DNA of 64,000 bases, taken from positions 65,465,747 through 65,529,746 of the forward strand of contig OX104129.1 of assembly GCA_944470555.2 (NCBI GenBank). The letters are read 5' to 3'. Every line of letters begins with the position of its first letter. The first letter of the stretch is position 1. Under the pieces are notes generated by a model. It had not been told where the DNA came from, did not search any database, and worked only from the letters and a program-made list of their open reading frames with translations. The DNA is from Heterobilharzia americana (lineage: Eukaryota > Platyhelminthes > Trematoda > Strigeidida > Schistosomatidae). The position numbers and the translations under genes were made by a program. Below are positions 40,225 through 52,870 of this stretch, in pieces.

Positions 40225-40435
40225 CAAGTGGGTATCATAACTCAGTAGCCTAGTGGATAATTGTCTGATGCTTGAAACCATGAGTAGTGGTTTAGAATAG
40301 TATCGGGAATACCGTAACTCATTCAGTGACATGTAAACCCATCTGATAAGTCTCGAAGTGGATGAGAAGCATACCCCAGACTTCACTACTAGCCACCAGC
40401 AGTCAATAAATAGACTATTATCTAATCAAAAAATA
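40225..40435 (+). mobile_element. Family B hammerhead SINE, diverged plus copy
   Basis: Head region cagtagcctagtggataa, then catgtaaacccatctgataa, a core remnant (CTGATAA) and ccagacttcactactagcc. The ribozyme is not intact. Confidence 0.5.
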
Positions 40436-40448
40436 CTTTGAATTACAG

Positions 40449-40489
40449 TTTGGAAGATCTTTTATCAGTCTACGTTATCCAAAAACACA
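40449..40489 (+). CDS. ORC3: Candidate ORC3 exon (41 bp)
   Basis: Reads FGRSFISLRYPKT plus two bases of the next codon. Acceptor attacag at 40448 and donor GTATAA at 40490. It joins in phase with 40996-41063, and the joined SLRYPKTQ resembles the short segment preceding the PxFRxY region of ORC3. Small size makes this uncertain. Confidence 0.3.
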
Positions 40490-40995
40490 GTATAATGAGT
40501 TTTTCGCCTACAAGGATTTGGTTACACACAGAAAATACAGAAACATTCAAATTAAAGAGTAGATTTTCTATACAACCCTTTGATAGTGGATGTTAGCTAG
40601 CTGAAAGCAATCAGTGGAAAACTGTTCACTAATCAGCAAGATGTATTTTCAGCCTCGAGAGGAGTGATGTCCCTTCAGAGCTTCAAACCTGCTTCATCCA
40701 GTGTGGCAGTCAGCGACGTTATCACTAAGTCATTTGGACAGCAATCAACCTTCTGTAGGAGTGGATCAGATACACTGATTATTCACTGAGGGCAATCAAT
40801 TTTGATATTAGATAGTCCTGGGTGCTGACCGAATTCTGACGACTATCCATCATGATCCATGCGAATGTTCACTGGCCACTGAATTATAACCACTGTATTT
40901 ATCAAGCTTCAAGTGTTAAAATGTAGCCCTTCTGTCATATTTGTAATACAAACACTAAACAAAATAATATAATACTTTGATGTAATTTGTTTTAG

Positions 40996-41063
40996 GTACC
41001 TAGATTATTTGAACCAGTTGAAGGAAAATCCTGAAATCAGGTGTTACATCGTTTTCGGGGTCT
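40996..41063 (+). CDS. ORC3: Probable ORC3 exon
   Basis: Preceded by an excellent acceptor (taatttgttttag) and followed by donor GTTAGT. Reads YLDYLNQLKENPEIRCYIV; the NPEIRCYIV part matches the ORC3 pattern PxFRxYVE. It ends in phase 1, which fits the next exon at 44890. The intron between them (3.8 kb) holds RTE copy R7 and SINE B copies. Confidence 0.5.
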
Positions 41064-41507
41064 GTTAGTACAAAAAACATAAAGTTATTGAAATAACCAT
41101 GGCTAGAAAGAAGAAAAACTTTTCAAAATAAATTTTCTATACACAACTATTTCTTTTACTATAAAATTAACTGCTTAAAAAAATGTTATTTAATCAACAA
41201 TATTTCACAAAATATATAAACTTTTTAATATATCTTTATTTTTAGTAATATTTCTACTATGATACTCTGTGTGTGTGACTTACATATTCACCATTTCTAA
41301 AAGTCATGCTGATTACCCTGTGTACATTTACATTTTTTTCACTAATAATAAAAATTCTGATTTATACTGGGATCACATGAAACTACTATGATGACATATC
41401 AATGTGATTCAAAAGTTCTATGTTCAATAAGAGATAAAATAAAGAATTTATGAATAATTATTGAATAAAATAAGTTTCTTGTCAAAGTAGTTTTTTTTTC
41501 TTGATTG

Positions 41508-41600
41508 TATAACACTCATTAGAGAATCAGTGAAAACCTGGGGAAAAAAAACTGAATGGTTGCTTCATCCTACTTTTGAATTCTTCAAAAATACACATCT
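41508..41600 (-). mobile_element. Family A SINE 3' remnant
   Basis: Minus-oriented 3' part (tataacactcattagagaat through cttcatcctacttttgaatt); strongly decayed. Confidence 0.4.
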
Positions 41601-41849
41601 AGAACCATACATGGAGTAGAGGTCAGACAATGATATTGCTATTGGTTTTAATTTTGATTGTTTGCATTTTTCTACCTCTATCAATTCCTCATATAGTATG
41701 GTTATTATTTAATATCATTAGTGAGCAACTCTTTCTACTCATGATTTAACATACACCATACATCATTATATGATTGTTATGCCATACTCAAACTGGCAGA
41801 AGTAGAAAATGATGAATCATAATATTCTGACTTAATTGATCAGTGATAA

Positions 41850-43510
<1,661 letters not shown>

Positions 43511-43764
43511 TGTGATAATATAGACAGAGGTAAAACACTAGGATAAAGATATGGTAATATCAGTTTGACTAAGTTAGCTAACCGTAGTTTAAACAAACTT
43601 ATATGACTGACACTGGGTGTTGACTAAAAGTGAGATGAAAATGTGTGTCGCAGGAGTATTCGAACTAGCGATTTGAAACTCGAAGTGAATGCGAAAAAGA
43701 AATGGGAGAAATAAAAGATTAGCATTTAATAAACCAATTTATGGACCATTGACAGATAGTAGTT

Positions 43765-44060
43765 AGGAGTTGAGTCTAGGACTCATGTTTCATTTTATTT
43801 AAAACTCACCAGGTGTATGTACCTGCCTCCTAGGGAGCGACATTGTTCTTACTAGGACTCAAGGCCAAAAGGACTGCACCCGTTGCACAAGAAGCGGCTA
43901 TAGTTACTCAGTTGACTGATGGATAACGGTCTGGTTTTCGAAGCGACTGGTCCTGGGTTTCATTCTTACTGGGAGCAGGTACATCCAGCTGACGAGTCCT
44001 AGTTGGGACGAAATGTGCTTCCTAGATTCCACTGCTAGTCACTATCCATGATTACTACCA
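43765..44060. mobile_element. Family B hammerhead SINE inverted pair
   Basis: Minus arm (43765-43865) with a degenerate hammerhead (core CTGGTGA) followed by a plus arm (43885-44060) with head cagttgactgatggataacg, a B-box remnant (cctgggtttcattc) and an intact-core ribozyme at 43983-44027. Confidence 0.65.
43983..44027 (+). ncRNA. Hammerhead ribozyme motif (SINE B, SM-alpha-like)
   Basis: Stem I ATCCAG/CTAGAT (one mismatch), CTGACGA 43989-43995, stem II GTCC/GGAC within 43996-44009, GAAA 44010-44013, cleavage triplet TTC ending at 44021. Flanking gcagg and tccactgc extend stem I. The layout is that of the SM-alpha hammerheads of schistosomes. Confidence 0.75.
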
Positions 44061-44560
44061 AAGTGAAACAACTGGCAATGTTAAGACATCCACACAGGAG
44101 CTCATATATTAGTAGAGACCTGTCAGGTCAGTCCAATCAGCTACGGGGACCCACAAGCAGTGACGTAAAAAAAGGATTTCTGGAACATTCGGATACTTAT
44201 AATTAACACGAAAATGAAAGAATTACTTTTGTCCGCTTTTGATTACATAAGCTTCTTTTTAGCCTTCTTGATGTCAACTATTTCAGGAGGACTAGGCTAT
44301 TCTTAGCTGTTTTCCAATGGTGTAAAAGGTTTTGAAATTTATGAAGTCGTATAAAATGAATGTCTTATGGAATGCTAACTTTCATGCTTCTGACAATTGA
44401 AGAGTTTTAAGACGGTACTACCGTAAAACATGCTTGAAATATTTAGTGAGATACATCCTGTGGTTTCACCGGCCCATACACATAAGGCTTGCCAATTTTC
44501 GATTCTTTCAGTAGACAATGGGCAGAATTCAGAGAAACTATTTTAACAACCAAACAGCAC

Positions 44561-44564
<4 letters not shown>

Positions 44565-44646
<82 letters not shown>
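44565..44646. repeat. (TA)n microsatellite, interrupted
   Basis: Two TA runs split by a single G. The YIYI open frame over it is not a gene. Confidence 0.96.
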
Positions 44647-44647
<1 letters not shown>

Positions 44648-44889
44648 CTTTTCATTAATAATTGATCTTCATTGCATCAATATGGGCGAAAACATACTTT
44701 TAATGGACTGTTACGCATCCTAATGTACTAGTAAAAAAAAACGAGTTTCGCCAGCTGTTGAACATCATCACTGTCCGATTCATAGTTTAATACAACTTAT
44801 TGCTTACTGAAATAACCCTTTGACCACAACTCACACCTCCCATTATAATTGTAAAATGCTAAAAGAAACTGTACAGAAATGATCTGAAG

Positions 44890-44952
44890 TTATGAAAGCA
44901 GTCCTGCTTACTAAACAATTTCTTTGTACTCAAAATCACATCGGCGATCTTC
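44890..44952 (+). CDS. ORC3: Probable ORC3 exon
   Basis: With one base from the previous exon it reads FMKAVLLTKQFLCTQNHIGDL plus one base. VLLTK and the spacing to the next exon match ORC3 (VALLTN, about 18 residues before HMNY). Donor GTAAAA at 44953. The acceptor is the weak point: AG at 44888-44889 has no pyrimidine tract. Alternative AGs at 44898 and 44901 keep the same frame. Confidence 0.5.
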
Positions 44953-45061
44953 GTAAAATTGAGAAATACAATTACCTGTCATTACTCTTGTCTACTTTTC
45001 CGTAAAAATTAATAAATCAGAGAATAAAATTTCGTTTCTTAAATATTGCACTTTTCGTAAG

Positions 45062-45240
45062 TACGTTATGGATTTCATATCCACCTAAATTATCAAACAT
45101 TAAGGCGCTATGCTGTCAACCTATTGGACGATCTACGCTCACTTTTTTTGTCACTGGAGCACAATGTTAACCAGAAGAGATATTCAACTGATGAATTATT
45201 AAACCATGAAAGAGAAGAGCCTAAAGAATACATGGCCACA
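45062..45240 (+). CDS. ORC3: Probable ORC3 exon
   Basis: An open frame of 59 codons: LRYGFHIHLNYQTLRRY, then AVNLLDDLRSLFLS, ending EEPKEYMAT. HIHLNYxxLRR corresponds to the ORC3 pattern HVYHMNYxxVLR, and EEPKEYMA to the DSEEYAS region about 40 residues later, at the right distance. Acceptor cttttcgtaag ends at 45061; donor GTGAGC starts at 45241. Phase joins correctly to 44890-44952. An unspliced frame would hit a stop 5 codons after the donor. Confidence 0.6.
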
Positions 45241-45576
45241 GTGAGCAAAAAAAGATAAGTACTAGAAGATAGAGATAAGCTACTATATTCCATTAAAAAA
45301 ATAGTTGTAGTTGGAAATTTTACAATAACCCACCAGATCTTAGTTTTGACTTTTCCTAATCAATTTTTTCAATCACTTCATAATAAGTTCTGTAACTGAA
45401 GAGAAACTGAATTCGAAAGTTTGGTCAGTCAGACAATAAATAGATTTTGTTCTTTTCTGTGAAAAACTGTAACGTTTAAAGTTGACTGTAATCGACTGTA
45501 GTCAGAAATGCAAAACTCAACTTCTAAAAAGGCAGCATATCACAAACTTTGAGTTGACTAACGACCAATGTTTCAG

Positions 45577-45622
45577 TTATTACACGTTCAGATAAACGTA
45601 GTAGAATTGTCCTTTTAAATCC
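45577..45622 (+). CDS. ORC3: Tentative ORC3 exon
   Basis: Reads ITRSDKRSRIVLLN with an acceptor gtttcag at 45576; resembles the PRIALxxALNNP segment near the ORC3 C-terminus. The donor is a poor GTCAGA and the start phase does not match the 45240 donor, so an intervening exon or an error is needed. Confidence 0.25.
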
Positions 45623-45785
45623 GTCAGAATGTTGAAAATTTGGAATCAGGAGAGCAAGTTCCTGAAACCAACTGGATAGAAAGACAATACCCTACAAATA
45701 AAAACAACTAGTAAATATTTTATGCTAAATCAAGTAGGATTCAGTAATCACTGTCGAAACTTAAAATTATTCCACTTTCATACAG

Positions 45786-45872
45786 AGTAAATGCTAATGA
45801 AGTCATCTGGCCTGATAGTGAAACATTGAGTAACAAGCCTGAAAGCTCGGAGAACATCCAAGAATTATCATT
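45786..45872 (+). CDS. ORC3: Tentative ORC3 exon
   Basis: Reads VNANEVIWPDSETLSNK, then PESSENIQELS. Acceptor tttcatacag at 45785. With donor GTCAAT at 45873 it joins in phase to the last exon to give NIQELSLVYQEL, matching the ORC3 spacing of PDICIAYKL. The donor is unusual, so this exon is only moderately supported. Confidence 0.35.
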
Positions 45873-45946
45873 GTCAATCTAAGATACTAATCTTATCTAT
45901 CTCTGAAATATTTCAACCTTCTTCATAAATAATTCAACTATTTTAG

Positions 45947-46151
45947 GGTTTACCAAGAATTAACAAGGAAAGATCTCAACATATCTGTATCACAATGGTT
46001 AGAAGAAATTCCGACATTAGTTAGAAATATGATAGTAAAATACTACTCAAAAGCCGCCTTCGCTTTTGCTAATGCAATAAACGAAATAAACCTTTTTGAT
46101 AAGGCAACAATTTCTCATGATGTTGGTTTTAATTTTCCACTGATACTGTAA
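45947..46151 (+). CDS. ORC3: Probable last exon of ORC3 (origin recognition complex subunit 3)
   Basis: Acceptor caactattttag ends at 45946, and the frame stays open for 67 codons to TAA at 46149-46151. It reads VYQELTRKDLNISVSQWLEE, then a helical stretch KYYSKAAFAFANAINEINLF ending in FNFPLIL. This corresponds to the ORC3 C-terminus: IAYKLHL...INLxDWxEAF, then the winged-helix FIRAVSELELLGFI...TDHVxRL. ORC3 is a core subunit of the origin recognition complex that loads MCM helicases onto DNA in the nucleus. No canonical AATAAA was seen within the next 150 bp. A search of schistosome ORC3 proteins would settle it. Confidence 0.6.
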
Positions 46152-46659
46152 TGAAAATGATATGTTACTTGTACAAATTTATTGATCCCAATAATATGAA
46201 TATTGGTATGTTTACTAGGTGTATTTAAAGAGTAATCCTAAGATGTATATTATATTAAATGTCAAGTTTTTATTCAGTGGAAATATAAGGCAGCAATGAA
46301 ATCTCCAGTTTGCCGTCTACTGTTAGACTCTTTCATAGCTTATTTAAGATCAAGTACCGTACAATCAAATAATTATCAATTAAGGGTCTACAAGTGATAT
46401 AGAGATGATTTTCTGATTGTCAACGATGAAATAAGTTGAATAATCCTCATCTATCGATTAGCTGAATGCTTGAAGTTTAGTAGGAATTCAAATATAGCTA
46501 TTTGGAGACTGAATTGTCACTAAGAAGTGATGAATTTCTTCAAATATTGATTCACCATAAACCTAAATTGAACGAGTAGTTGAGATAATTTTACGAAAAC
46601 TTTCTTTATGAACAGAAGAAGATATCTAATTATCTTTCCTATTACAAGGATTTATTCTT
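46152..46659. other. AT-rich DNA; would hold the 3' UTR of the ORC3-like gene
   Basis: No repeat recognised. It lies directly after the proposed stop codon. Confidence 0.35.
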
Positions 46660-47455
46660 TTTTATATTATTATTTTTCCCTTGGGTTCCTAGTGGAACAT
46701 ACAGCTTCACTAGCACGTCTCCATTCCACTCTCTTCTCTCCAGTCTTTTCAACCTGGCTACACAACTGCCCACAAGCTCTCATTTCTTATTCACACCACC
46801 TCCTCCATGTCACCCTCGGCTCAGATATCCAACTCGTTGTTTCCCATCTATCTTCCACTCGAGGGTTAGGCCTGGCGCGTAATGTCCTCTAATGGTCTTC
46901 TCAGTGTATACCGAATCTAATACATCTCCACTTCCTTCTGTATATTTGTTGAGTGATAGGTTCTTGGTTGATCCGTTGCCAGTCAGTCAGTCAGTCTGTC
47001 AGCCAGTCAGAGTTCCTTGTTGCTTATCCTCATTATTCTGGCCATCTGAGCTTCAGTATCGGGCCAGTGTAGGCAGTTGTTGATGAATGTCTGTAGTTTG
47101 TTGGAAGTGCTTTACATGACGCGCCAAGTTTCTGAACCACATAGTAGCACTGACTTGACATCGGTGTTAAAAATCCGGATGTTGTTCACGCTTACGCTGA
47201 GTGCAGAAGATCTCCACGCTGGTTTTAGGTTGATGAAAGAGACTACTTCCTTTAAGTTTCTCCCGTTAGTGGTGATTGGAACTTCTTGTTGTTGATGCTG
47301 TTGTTCGTTGTGTATCTTCATCACCTCTGTCTTCTCTAGGTTCACTTGAAGTCTCGTCTTCACTGCTCTGCCTCTTCTGTCAACTTGTTAGTTTTCGCCT
47401 GTAGATCTTCGAGCTTGTGGAACATTAGACATAAATCATTGACGAAATCCAAATA
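46660..47455 (-). mobile_element. Defective RTE copy R8
   Basis: Minus-strand copy from just after the FADD motif to the 3' end, frameshifted. At the tetranucleotide site it has a short mixed CAGT/CAGC tract (46979-47008), a variant of the AGCC tracts elsewhere. Confidence 0.85.
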
Positions 47456-47934
47456 CAAGAATTTACAGCATATGTTTATTGAAATTCTTTAGTTAAACTA
47501 TTCAAAAATGAATACACAACCTTAGTTATTTAAAGATTTATGAAAAATAAGCCCAGTGCTTCATTATCTCATGCAATAAACTATTTTCATCATCTGATTC
47601 CCAGTTCAGTATATTTTGTAACTAACTGGTATCAACCTTTGACCCTTGTTGACACTATTCACTATGTTTTTATACTACTATTCAACTGCACAGAATGATG
47701 AGAAGTTATGGAAAGATTTCCCTTTGCTAATTACTGTCTTTTTGACTAAATACATTATGTCATCTGTATTAACTACTGGCTGATTTTTATTTATGGGGTA
47801 TTTTTTTGATTGAGATGACACCAGAACCAAACAGAACTCAATATTTTATTTTATAAAAATGAGGTAAACTGAGATCTAGTTTCAAACTAGCATTGATCGG
47901 TATTAAAGCCAGTAGAATCAAAGATGCTCCCTTC

Positions 47935-48185
47935 TTTTTATTTGGGACCAGTCAGCTGGATATGACTACATCCTAGTCATTGGTGGACTTTCCACTGAAA
48001 CTCAAATCCTGTACCCATCACTTCAAAGATCAAAGCGTCATCCACTAGGCCACTGCGGTACGAGAGAAAATTCTTGTGCAACGGGTATCAGCTGTTGTTT
48101 ATTGATACTTGTAACTTCCTTTTGTTATCCTTGACCAAGTTTCTCAACCTATTTGGACAAATGGACAGAAATCCAAAAATTTGAC
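47935..48185 (-). mobile_element. Family B SINE, minus copy, ribozyme deleted
   Basis: Reversed B-box region (actgaaactcaaatcctgta), reversed A box (ccactaggccactgcgg) and 5' part (gggtatcagctgttgtttat). The hammerhead half has an internal deletion. Confidence 0.55.
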
Positions 48186-48825
48186 TCAATGTAGCAACAG
48201 GAGATAAGAAGTGTCAAACAATATGATCACTTCGTTTCAACATCATCCGCTTCATGATGTTATATTTAAGACAAAATGTGAAGTTTCATCTTCACTGTTA
48301 AGTATGGTTTAAAGAAAACTAAAAGATAAACCGTATGACTAGAGGATTATTTAAGGGAAGATATCTCATCTGTGTTGGCTTACAACCTTTTGGCTGGTGA
48401 TATTAGGCAGATTCATCGTAACTGATACCAAAGAACTAGATGTCTTCACTCTTTCAATCTTAAGTCTAAATACCACCTTGAAGAAACACATCCTCCACAG
48501 TCTATTATAGACCGGTTATTCTATTTCTTGATAATCATCAGGTCTCCCAGTTTCCTTTTTCAGTTCAAGAATTTCTAAAGCATTTCAAATCCACGTTGCA
48601 TCCTATGCATGCATTATCCGAAAAATATAAAATCTACTAGTATTCTCAAGCACTAATGATTTGTGACTTATTTGTATGCAGTCTGCATTACTCATCATAA
48701 AATTATTGCAGAATTGTTCTGTCGTCACTGTATTCGGTAACAAACAAACATACCATTGTGATTATTCAGTCCAATTACTAAATGTGACCTCATTCATCAA
48801 TAAAATTAACTTTGGTATCACTAAT

Positions 48826-49062
48826 AGTAGTAATAGTAGCGATACTAGTAGTAATTACAGTGGTAGTAGTAGTGTGGGTAGTAGTAGTAGTGTGAGTAGT
48901 AGTAGTAGTGTGAGTAGTAGTAGTAGTGTGAGTAGTAGTAGTAGTGTGAGTAGTAGTAGTAGTGTGAGTAGTAGTAGTAGTAGTGTGAGTAGTAGTAGTA
49001 GTAGTAGTAGTAGTGTGAGTAGTAGTAGTAGTAGTGTGAGTAGTAGTAGTAGTAGTAGTAGG
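48826..49062 (+). repeat. AGT-rich minisatellite
   Basis: About 237 bp of (AGT)n interrupted regularly by GTGTGAG, giving a higher-order unit of about 18 bp in the left half and longer, variable units to the right. The poly-Ser and poly-Leu open frames across it are products of the repeat, though a flanking frame stays open from 48676 to 49134. Confidence 0.93.
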
Positions 49063-49509
49063 TTCATGTCTAGCCTTGTTCTGGCGTTAGCGAAGTTACT
49101 TCTCTCCTTGGTTCTGCTCTGTAAGCCTCCTTGATTGACAAGCATAAGATCAACAATATACGAAACAAAGTAAAACGGAAGATAACTGAAAGGATTTTAA
49201 ATTATCAGCTAATTATTGAGTTTATTAGATAAACTGATTACTTGTATTTGATTTTTAATCTACGAGTATTAAAATTTTTTAAAAAATTTTCAATTATTGA
49301 CTTTCCTTGTAATTTTCAACCGATTTTCTAACACCTTAAATAAGTGTTTTCTCTCTTTGTCTTCTATTCAGCCGCACACAAGCCTGAGTACAATCAATTA
49401 TTAGTTTCTTAGGTAATCCAAGTCTCTAATTTTTTCTCCTAGAGATCATATCGATGGTCGGAATTTGGAATCTATACCATTAAAAATATACACATAGCAC
49501 ATGGAGTGG

Positions 49510-49682
49510 CTTTCATGGCTCAGAAGCCTAACAGATAAAGCCTTGGCATTTGAAGTGAGGTGTGGTGGGTTTGAGTTTCACTGACAATCCTGTTAGTCAT
49601 TAAAATGCAGGTACATTCAAATGACGAGTCCAAAGTGGGACGAAATGTGCGTCCTAGATTCCATTGTTAGTCGCTATCCATC
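49510..49682 (+). mobile_element. Family B hammerhead SINE, plus copy
   Basis: Head (catggctcagaagcctaac; gggtttgagtttc) then ribozyme 49612-49660. GAAA, stem II GTCC/GGAC and GTC are kept, but the core reads ATGACGA, so the invariant first C is lost. Confidence 0.6.
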
Positions 49683-51250
49683 AGTACTATTAAAGAGATA
49701 GTATATACAGAGACTCAAATTTGTATTTTGCAACGATCTCCTGATATGCCGCATAGATTAATTCATGTGTGAAGAATTTGCTAACAGTTCATGTATTAGT
49801 CCAAATCTGAAATGAAAACTCCAAACGATCAGTAATAAGCTTTCCAAACTGGAAGTATTCTTCTTAAAAACTTAAATCTCAAAGCAATGGACAGTAGCCC
49901 TACAGACACTGGTAAAGACATGACTAGACAGTACGCAATGGACCTTATATATAGCTGGAGTTAGTCCATGAAGTTATTGGGAATTCATACCCAGTTCCAG
50001 TTAAGAGTTGAATGGTATGCATAGAAAACAAAGCCGATCTCAAATCCCTTGCTGCAAACGAGTGATATTTCCTTACTGAGCCTAAATATATAGGTCTAAG
50101 ATAAAAATTATATTGATTTACCAAACTGAAGCTATTATCTTATACAACTGAGATTTTAATGGGTTGCACCATGAAACTTACAAAATTTCAGTTTTATTGT
50201 AATTCCTTCTGTAGTTGTAGTTCTTGGACTGTAGAACATGCCACGCATACGATTACTTTCATCGTCAAGGCGTTGTTTACCTCAAACAAGTAAATTTCAA
50301 ATATGATTTTAAAAGCTGTGTTTATTCACACTTGAATTCCATGCTGCCTAAATTTATTTATAAAAATGACACTGTAAAAGAAGTAAGAAAATAAGAACCA
50401 TTGAATTCAGACTAAGTGCTCTCCACAGAATCTGTAGGTTTCGGGTTTGATTGCAGTTGGAATCATGGGCGTTTCCTGCTGAGAAGTCTCATTGCAGGAC
50501 CAATCAGCTACCCAGCTCTCTTTAGCTTTACAAAGTCGTTGTAAAATGAGAAGGAGTTTTATAAATGTAGACCAATACGAATATTGTAGACACTTTCCTA
50601 AATTTATGACTTTGCTTCGCTTCTTTCTTTTCTCTGCTCCAATTTACTCCACAAACACTTAACTCTTCTTTCAGGATATCGTCGATTTTATCCTATATTT
50701 TTCACTTGAGTGCATTGGCTAAATGCTAACTGATGTCACAATGTCGTTTCAATATTGTGTATATTTAGGTCACCGTATCAATAACAGTCACACTGAGAAG
50801 TCTGTACAAAGTATGTTACTGTAATTCATCAGATGATTGCTGTGGCTTTCTAGTCTTTTTGTATATCTTTGGTTTATTGTCATTCCCAAATCGATTGACT
50901 GTATAGGTGGCTGTTTCTCATCAAAACTTCATGAAGCTTATCTTTTGAAAACAACAGACCCCAACAAATGACCATGTGAATTATCTGAAAGGTTTCACAA
51001 TTTCGCTGTTTAGCTTTGTATAAACTTCTAATTTATCAGATGACATCGAAAAACCAGATGACGAAAATATAAACGAAAATCGGTTGGCATGAATTTTTCA
51101 TGACATTCAAACCCCTTTTAGTTGAGTAATCTTCGAATATCTTGAAAATGTGATGAAATATTACTTAAAACCTTAATGAGAAGTTTAATTAACTCATACA
51201 AATGTAGTGTAAGTGAAGATCTAGGGATTTATGTTTTAGTTCTCTTTGCT
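49683..51250. other. AT-rich DNA; one decayed SINE A near 50400-50545
   Basis: At 50400-50545 a plus-oriented remnant of SINE A is visible (gcgtttcctgctgagaagtc). No other feature is supported. Confidence 0.4.
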
Positions 51251-51254
51251 GGAT

Positions 51255-51480
51255 AGTTGTGGAATCTAGGATGTATGTTTCGTCCCGTCCAGGACTCCTC
51301 AGCTGGGTGTATCTGCACAGCAGTTAGTGATGTTGTTTCACTGAAACTGGATCCCGGAACTAATCTCCTCAAATGCTAAAGAGTTAGTCACTAGATCACT
51401 ACGCCACGACAGCCGCCTCTTCTGTAACGAGTATCAACTGCTATTAATCGAAACTTTTAATTCCCTGTTGGTATATTGAG
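51255..51480 (-). mobile_element. Family B hammerhead SINE, minus copy
   Basis: Near full-length: ribozyme at the left, reversed head (actgaaactggatcccgg; tcactagatcactacgcc), and 5' part (gtatcaactgctattaatcg). Confidence 0.65.
51264..51306 (-). ncRNA. Hammerhead ribozyme motif (SINE B)
   Basis: Minus strand: CTGAGGA, stem II GTCC/GGAC, GAAA, cleavage triplet ATC, stem I ACCCAG/CTAGAT with two mismatches. The catalytic core is complete; stem I is weakened. Confidence 0.65.
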
Positions 51481-52254
51481 TCGAAATGGCTTACCTCTGT
51501 TGGTAAACGGGCTCCTAGACATTTGCTTCAATTCTCAATATATTAAACTTCTATTTCTTTCCCATTTTTATGTTTATGAAAGCAAATTTACTCTTGACAA
51601 ACTCAAATTTTGGCAATGACATTTTAAGAAAAAAGTTAAATTTGCCTTCACAGTGAAGGCATATCTGCAAGTTGAGTTTGTTTTACTGATGAATCGTGAA
51701 CATATATAGATTTACAAATGATTTACAACTTACACGCTCCATGTTGACATTTCCTACAAGTGAACAGTTTTTCAGCTGCTCAACTAAGGTGTCAACAGGA
51801 TTTCTGTTGGAAACCACCCTGTCAGCCAAAATCATAAGATGTGATCTCTGATACAAAAATGTCATGAACTAACAAAATATACTACTGGACAGCTTATGCG
51901 GTTAGAAATCACTCAGACTGATTACTCTTCTCTGGCTGATGACAGCTACAGATAAACCTGAATGGTTTCTGTCTATACAATTTGTTTTATAACTTTTTCA
52001 AACTTAAATATTGTCGATTCCCAATGAAAATCAGAAATTTCACAGTACTGTAGAACAAAGTTATCAATATGCTGAGTAGACGTTCATGTATGCCAAGCAC
52101 AGATACGCATCCGCGATCCAGCCAAATGTTGCCTCCACAACAGATGATGTATCAGTATGAGGAAACAGTCTTATGAATTTACAGCTACTGATAGAGTTTA
52201 ACTTAACTCTCTAAATTTCATGTTATTTAGGCTAAACACCTCTGAACTTGTAAT

Positions 52255-52370
52255 TTACTTGGTAATGGCTGGCATCGTTTCGTCCCATTTGGACTTCATC
52301 ATCTGGATTTAAGTGTCACCTAGTGAATGGTGTTATTCCAACTGACTCATACCCAGTAGTCAATCATTTC
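52255..52370 (-). mobile_element. Family B SINE fragment, minus
   Basis: Hammerhead-side remnant: GAAA, stem II GTCC/GGGAC and ATGATGA are visible near 52265-52312. Paired head-to-head with the plus copy that follows. Confidence 0.5.
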
Positions 52371-52374
52371 AATC

Positions 52375-52870
52375 CAGCAATAGCAACGAGAAATTAAAAG
52401 CATCAGTGAAGGTTGATAACTGATACCCCTTGTGTAAGAGGTGGCTCTCATGCCCCAGTGGCTTAGGAGAAACGCTCTGGCTCTTGAAGCTCGCCCAGTT
52501 AACTAGTTCACTAGTTGCAAGTCCGTCCTAAGCCCGGATAAAGACGGAAGGTTGGGCATAGGGTTAGCAATCCTACCCCGTAAAACCAATCCAATCCCTA
52601 AAGAAACTTCAAATTTTGTCGCGATGGGTACTGGGTTCGATTCTCAGGGGGAACAGCATCACTCACTGGGTGCGGGTATATCCAGCTGACGAGTCGCAAG
52701 TGGGATGGAACGTACATCCTGGATTCCTCGGCTAGTCACCAGGATCAATATAACATCATGAACATCCGGCAGTATCAAGGTATCCGCGTAGGAGGTCATC
52801 TGCTAACAGAGATCGATGAGTTAGATGCTGAATAAAACCGGGAAATTACAAGTATCAGGAAAGAATAACC
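52375..52870 (+). mobile_element. Family B hammerhead SINE interrupted by an RTE 5' fragment
   Basis: 5' part (aacgagaaattaaaagcatc), A box (cagtggcttaggagaaacgc), then a foreign insert at 52497-52619, then B box (gggttcgattctc), hammerhead region and 3' part. The ribozyme (52680-52725) has CTGACGA, but GAAA has changed to GGAA, so it is probably dead. Confidence 0.75.
52497..52619 (+). mobile_element. 5'-end-only RTE fragment inside a SINE
   Basis: Matches RTE 9386-9508 (ttaactagtt, gtcctaagcccgg, gaaggttgggcatagggt, taccccgtaaaac) and stops at aaacttcaaattttgtc. There is no RTE coding or 3' sequence. The host SINE continues precisely on both sides (gaagc before; gcgatgggtactggg after). Confidence 0.85.

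Noticed and set aside
44288..44330. Extra ORC3 exon (RTRLFLAVFQWCK) with good splice signals
   Set aside because: Its end phase does not fit the next exon at 44890, and direct joining of 41063 to 44890 gives the expected motif spacing.
48676..49145. Ser-rich secreted protein gene
   Set aside because: The frame is created by the AGT repeat; the flanks show no signal peptide or conserved domain.
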